This document shows positions 36,273 through 36,803 of a stretch of DNA of 36,803 nucleotides, piece after piece (within the stretch, counting starts at the first letter, position 1; each line of letters begins with the position of its first letter). Below the pieces are notes generated by a model that did no database searches, had not been told where the DNA came from, and saw only the letters and a program-made list of their open reading frames with translations. Made by a program: the position numbers and the translations under genes. Origin of the DNA: Hydrogenophilus sp. (GTDB lineage Bacteria > Pseudomonadota > Gammaproteobacteria > Burkholderiales > Thiobacillaceae); assembly GCA_020692235.1 (NCBI GenBank), contig JAIMKU010000001.1, forward strand, positions 16,984 to 53,786, given 5' to 3'.

Positions 36273-36603
36273 GCAAACGCCCTCGACGTTACTCATATTT
36301 ACCACTTTACCCGATCGGGAGGCCGCCCGGACACTGGCCCGCCAGTTGCTGGAGGCGCGCCTGGCCGGATGCGTGAACGTCCTGTCGCCGTGCCAGTCAT
36401 TCTATCGTTGGCAGGGCGCGGTGAACGAAGATGGGGAGATTCCGGTCATTATCAAGACCACCGCCGAGCGCTATGACCAGGTCGAGCGCTTTGTCCGGGA
36501 CCGCCACCCTTACGAGCTGCCCGAACTGGTAGCGATCGACATAACGCGCGGCCTGCCCGAGTATCTGGCTTGGCTGGCCACCGAAACGCAGGAGACCGCA
36601 TGA
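36271..36603 (+). CDS. cutA: Divalent-cation tolerance protein CutA
   Basis: Small trimeric cytosolic protein of the CutA1 family, 110 aa. The family pattern is complete: LLIFTTLPDREAARTLARQL, LEARLAGCVNVL, SFYRWQGAVNEDGEIPVIIK, and RDRHPYELPELVAIDI with YLAWLATET at the end. It was linked to copper tolerance in E. coli through its neighbour dsbD; the true role is uncertain. ATG 36271 is the only start giving the normal N-terminus, although the ribosome-binding site is weak. The stop overlaps the next ATG (ATGA), coupling it to dsbD. Confidence 0.94.
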   Translation: MQTPSTLLIFTTLPDREAARTLARQLLEARLAGCVNVLSPCQSFYRWQGAVNEDGEIPVIIKTTAERYDQVERFVRDRHPYELPELVAIDITRGLPEYLAWLATETQETA

Positions 36604-36803
36604 TCCGTTTTTTACTAATTGCTCTGTTTTTTCTTGCCTCCCCCACACTGAGGGCCGCCGACGGCGAGCTGCTGGAACCGGAGCAGGCCTTCCGCTATTC
36701 CGCCCGGATGGTTGACGCCAAGACCATAGAGGCGCAATTCAAGGTCGTCGATGGCTATTACCTGTATCGCGGCAAGATCAAGTTCAGCGCCGATTCGGCC
36801 AAG
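36600..36803 (+). CDS. dsbD: Thiol:disulfide interchange protein DsbD, N-terminal part; cut by the window edge
   Basis: The first 68 codons of the membrane protein that carries electrons from cytosolic thioredoxin to the periplasm, including cytochrome c maturation. A signal peptide (IRFLLIALFFLASPTLRAA) is followed by the start of the alpha domain, DGELLEPEQAFRYSARMVDA and VVDGYYLYRGKIKF, which matches the DsbD-alpha opening. The catalytic cysteines lie beyond the window. The ATG overlaps the cutA stop. The cutA-dsbD order is the familiar one and supports the assignment. Confidence 0.88.
   Translation, partial: MIRFLLIALFFLASPTLRAADGELLEPEQAFRYSARMVDAKTIEAQFKVVDGYYLYRGKIKFSADSAK

Overview
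The window (36.8 kb, GC-rich, with strong GC bias at third codon positions) looks like chromosome from a betaproteobacterium, probably a respiratory or chemolithotrophic member near Thiobacillus or the Rhodocyclales-Nitrosomonadales. The basis is gene order and protein style, not a database search: mreBCD-mrdA divergent from gatCAB, pyrE next to exodeoxyribonuclease III, purM-purN-DUF3108 divergent from an AI-2E family permease, fxsA/cutA/dsbD together, and a sphaeroides-heme-protein/diheme-cytochrome operon. Most of it is core genome. I found no tRNA, rRNA, CRISPR array, prophage or defence island.

Layout. 1-3476 (minus): the rod-shape operon mreB-mreC-mreD-mrdA, with mrdA cut by the window edge. 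3554-6739 (plus): gatC-gatA-gatB, the tRNA-dependent amidotransferase. 6746-8320: pyrE (minus), a small secreted-peptide ORF starting inside its 3' end, and divergent xth. 8401-10539 (plus): a c-type/b-type cytochrome operon (SHP, diheme DHC, and cytochrome b561 fused to a second DHC domain), with a PmrA-like direct repeat at its promoter. 10696-11802: an IS1595-family insertion sequence with 26-bp inverted ends, abutting an NADPH-dependent FMN reductase gene that has lost its 5' end. 12311-16509 (plus): an AmpG-type muropeptide permease and a P2-type ATPase that resembles animal Na+/K+-ATPase at the ion-binding helices. 16612-20532 (minus): priA and dacB, with a DnaA-box pair between them. 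20597-21028: a YgfX-like membrane protein. 21111-23096 (minus): acs. 23232-27102 (plus): glnE, ilvE and a small zinc-finger protein. 27198-28566 (minus): hemN. 28567-29052: a long non-coding stretch with a compact promoter-plus-two-terminators unit (possible small RNA) and a 162-bp MITE-like repeat. 29053-31954 (plus): phosphomannomutase/phosphoglucomutase, corA and purE. 32004-34723 (minus): purM-purN-DUF3108. 34767-35813 (plus): AI-2E family permease. 35859-36803: fxsA (minus), cutA and the start of dsbD (plus).

Themes. Cell-envelope growth is represented by MreBCD, PBP2, DacB and AmpG. Purine and pyrimidine synthesis is represented by PurE, PurM, PurN and PyrE. Electron transfer and heme biology are represented by SHP, DHC, the cytochrome b fusion, HemN and DsbD. 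Several convergent gene pairs end in perfect or near-perfect hairpins that contain the stop codons.

The points most worth a second look are an exact 36-bp tandem duplication that doubles the N-terminal membrane helix of MreB, the cytochrome b561-DHC fusion beside a free DHC paralogue, the putative ~65-nt RNA upstream of the phosphomannomutase gene, the MITE-like element next to it, and the small ORF whose ribosome-binding site is embedded in pyrE.
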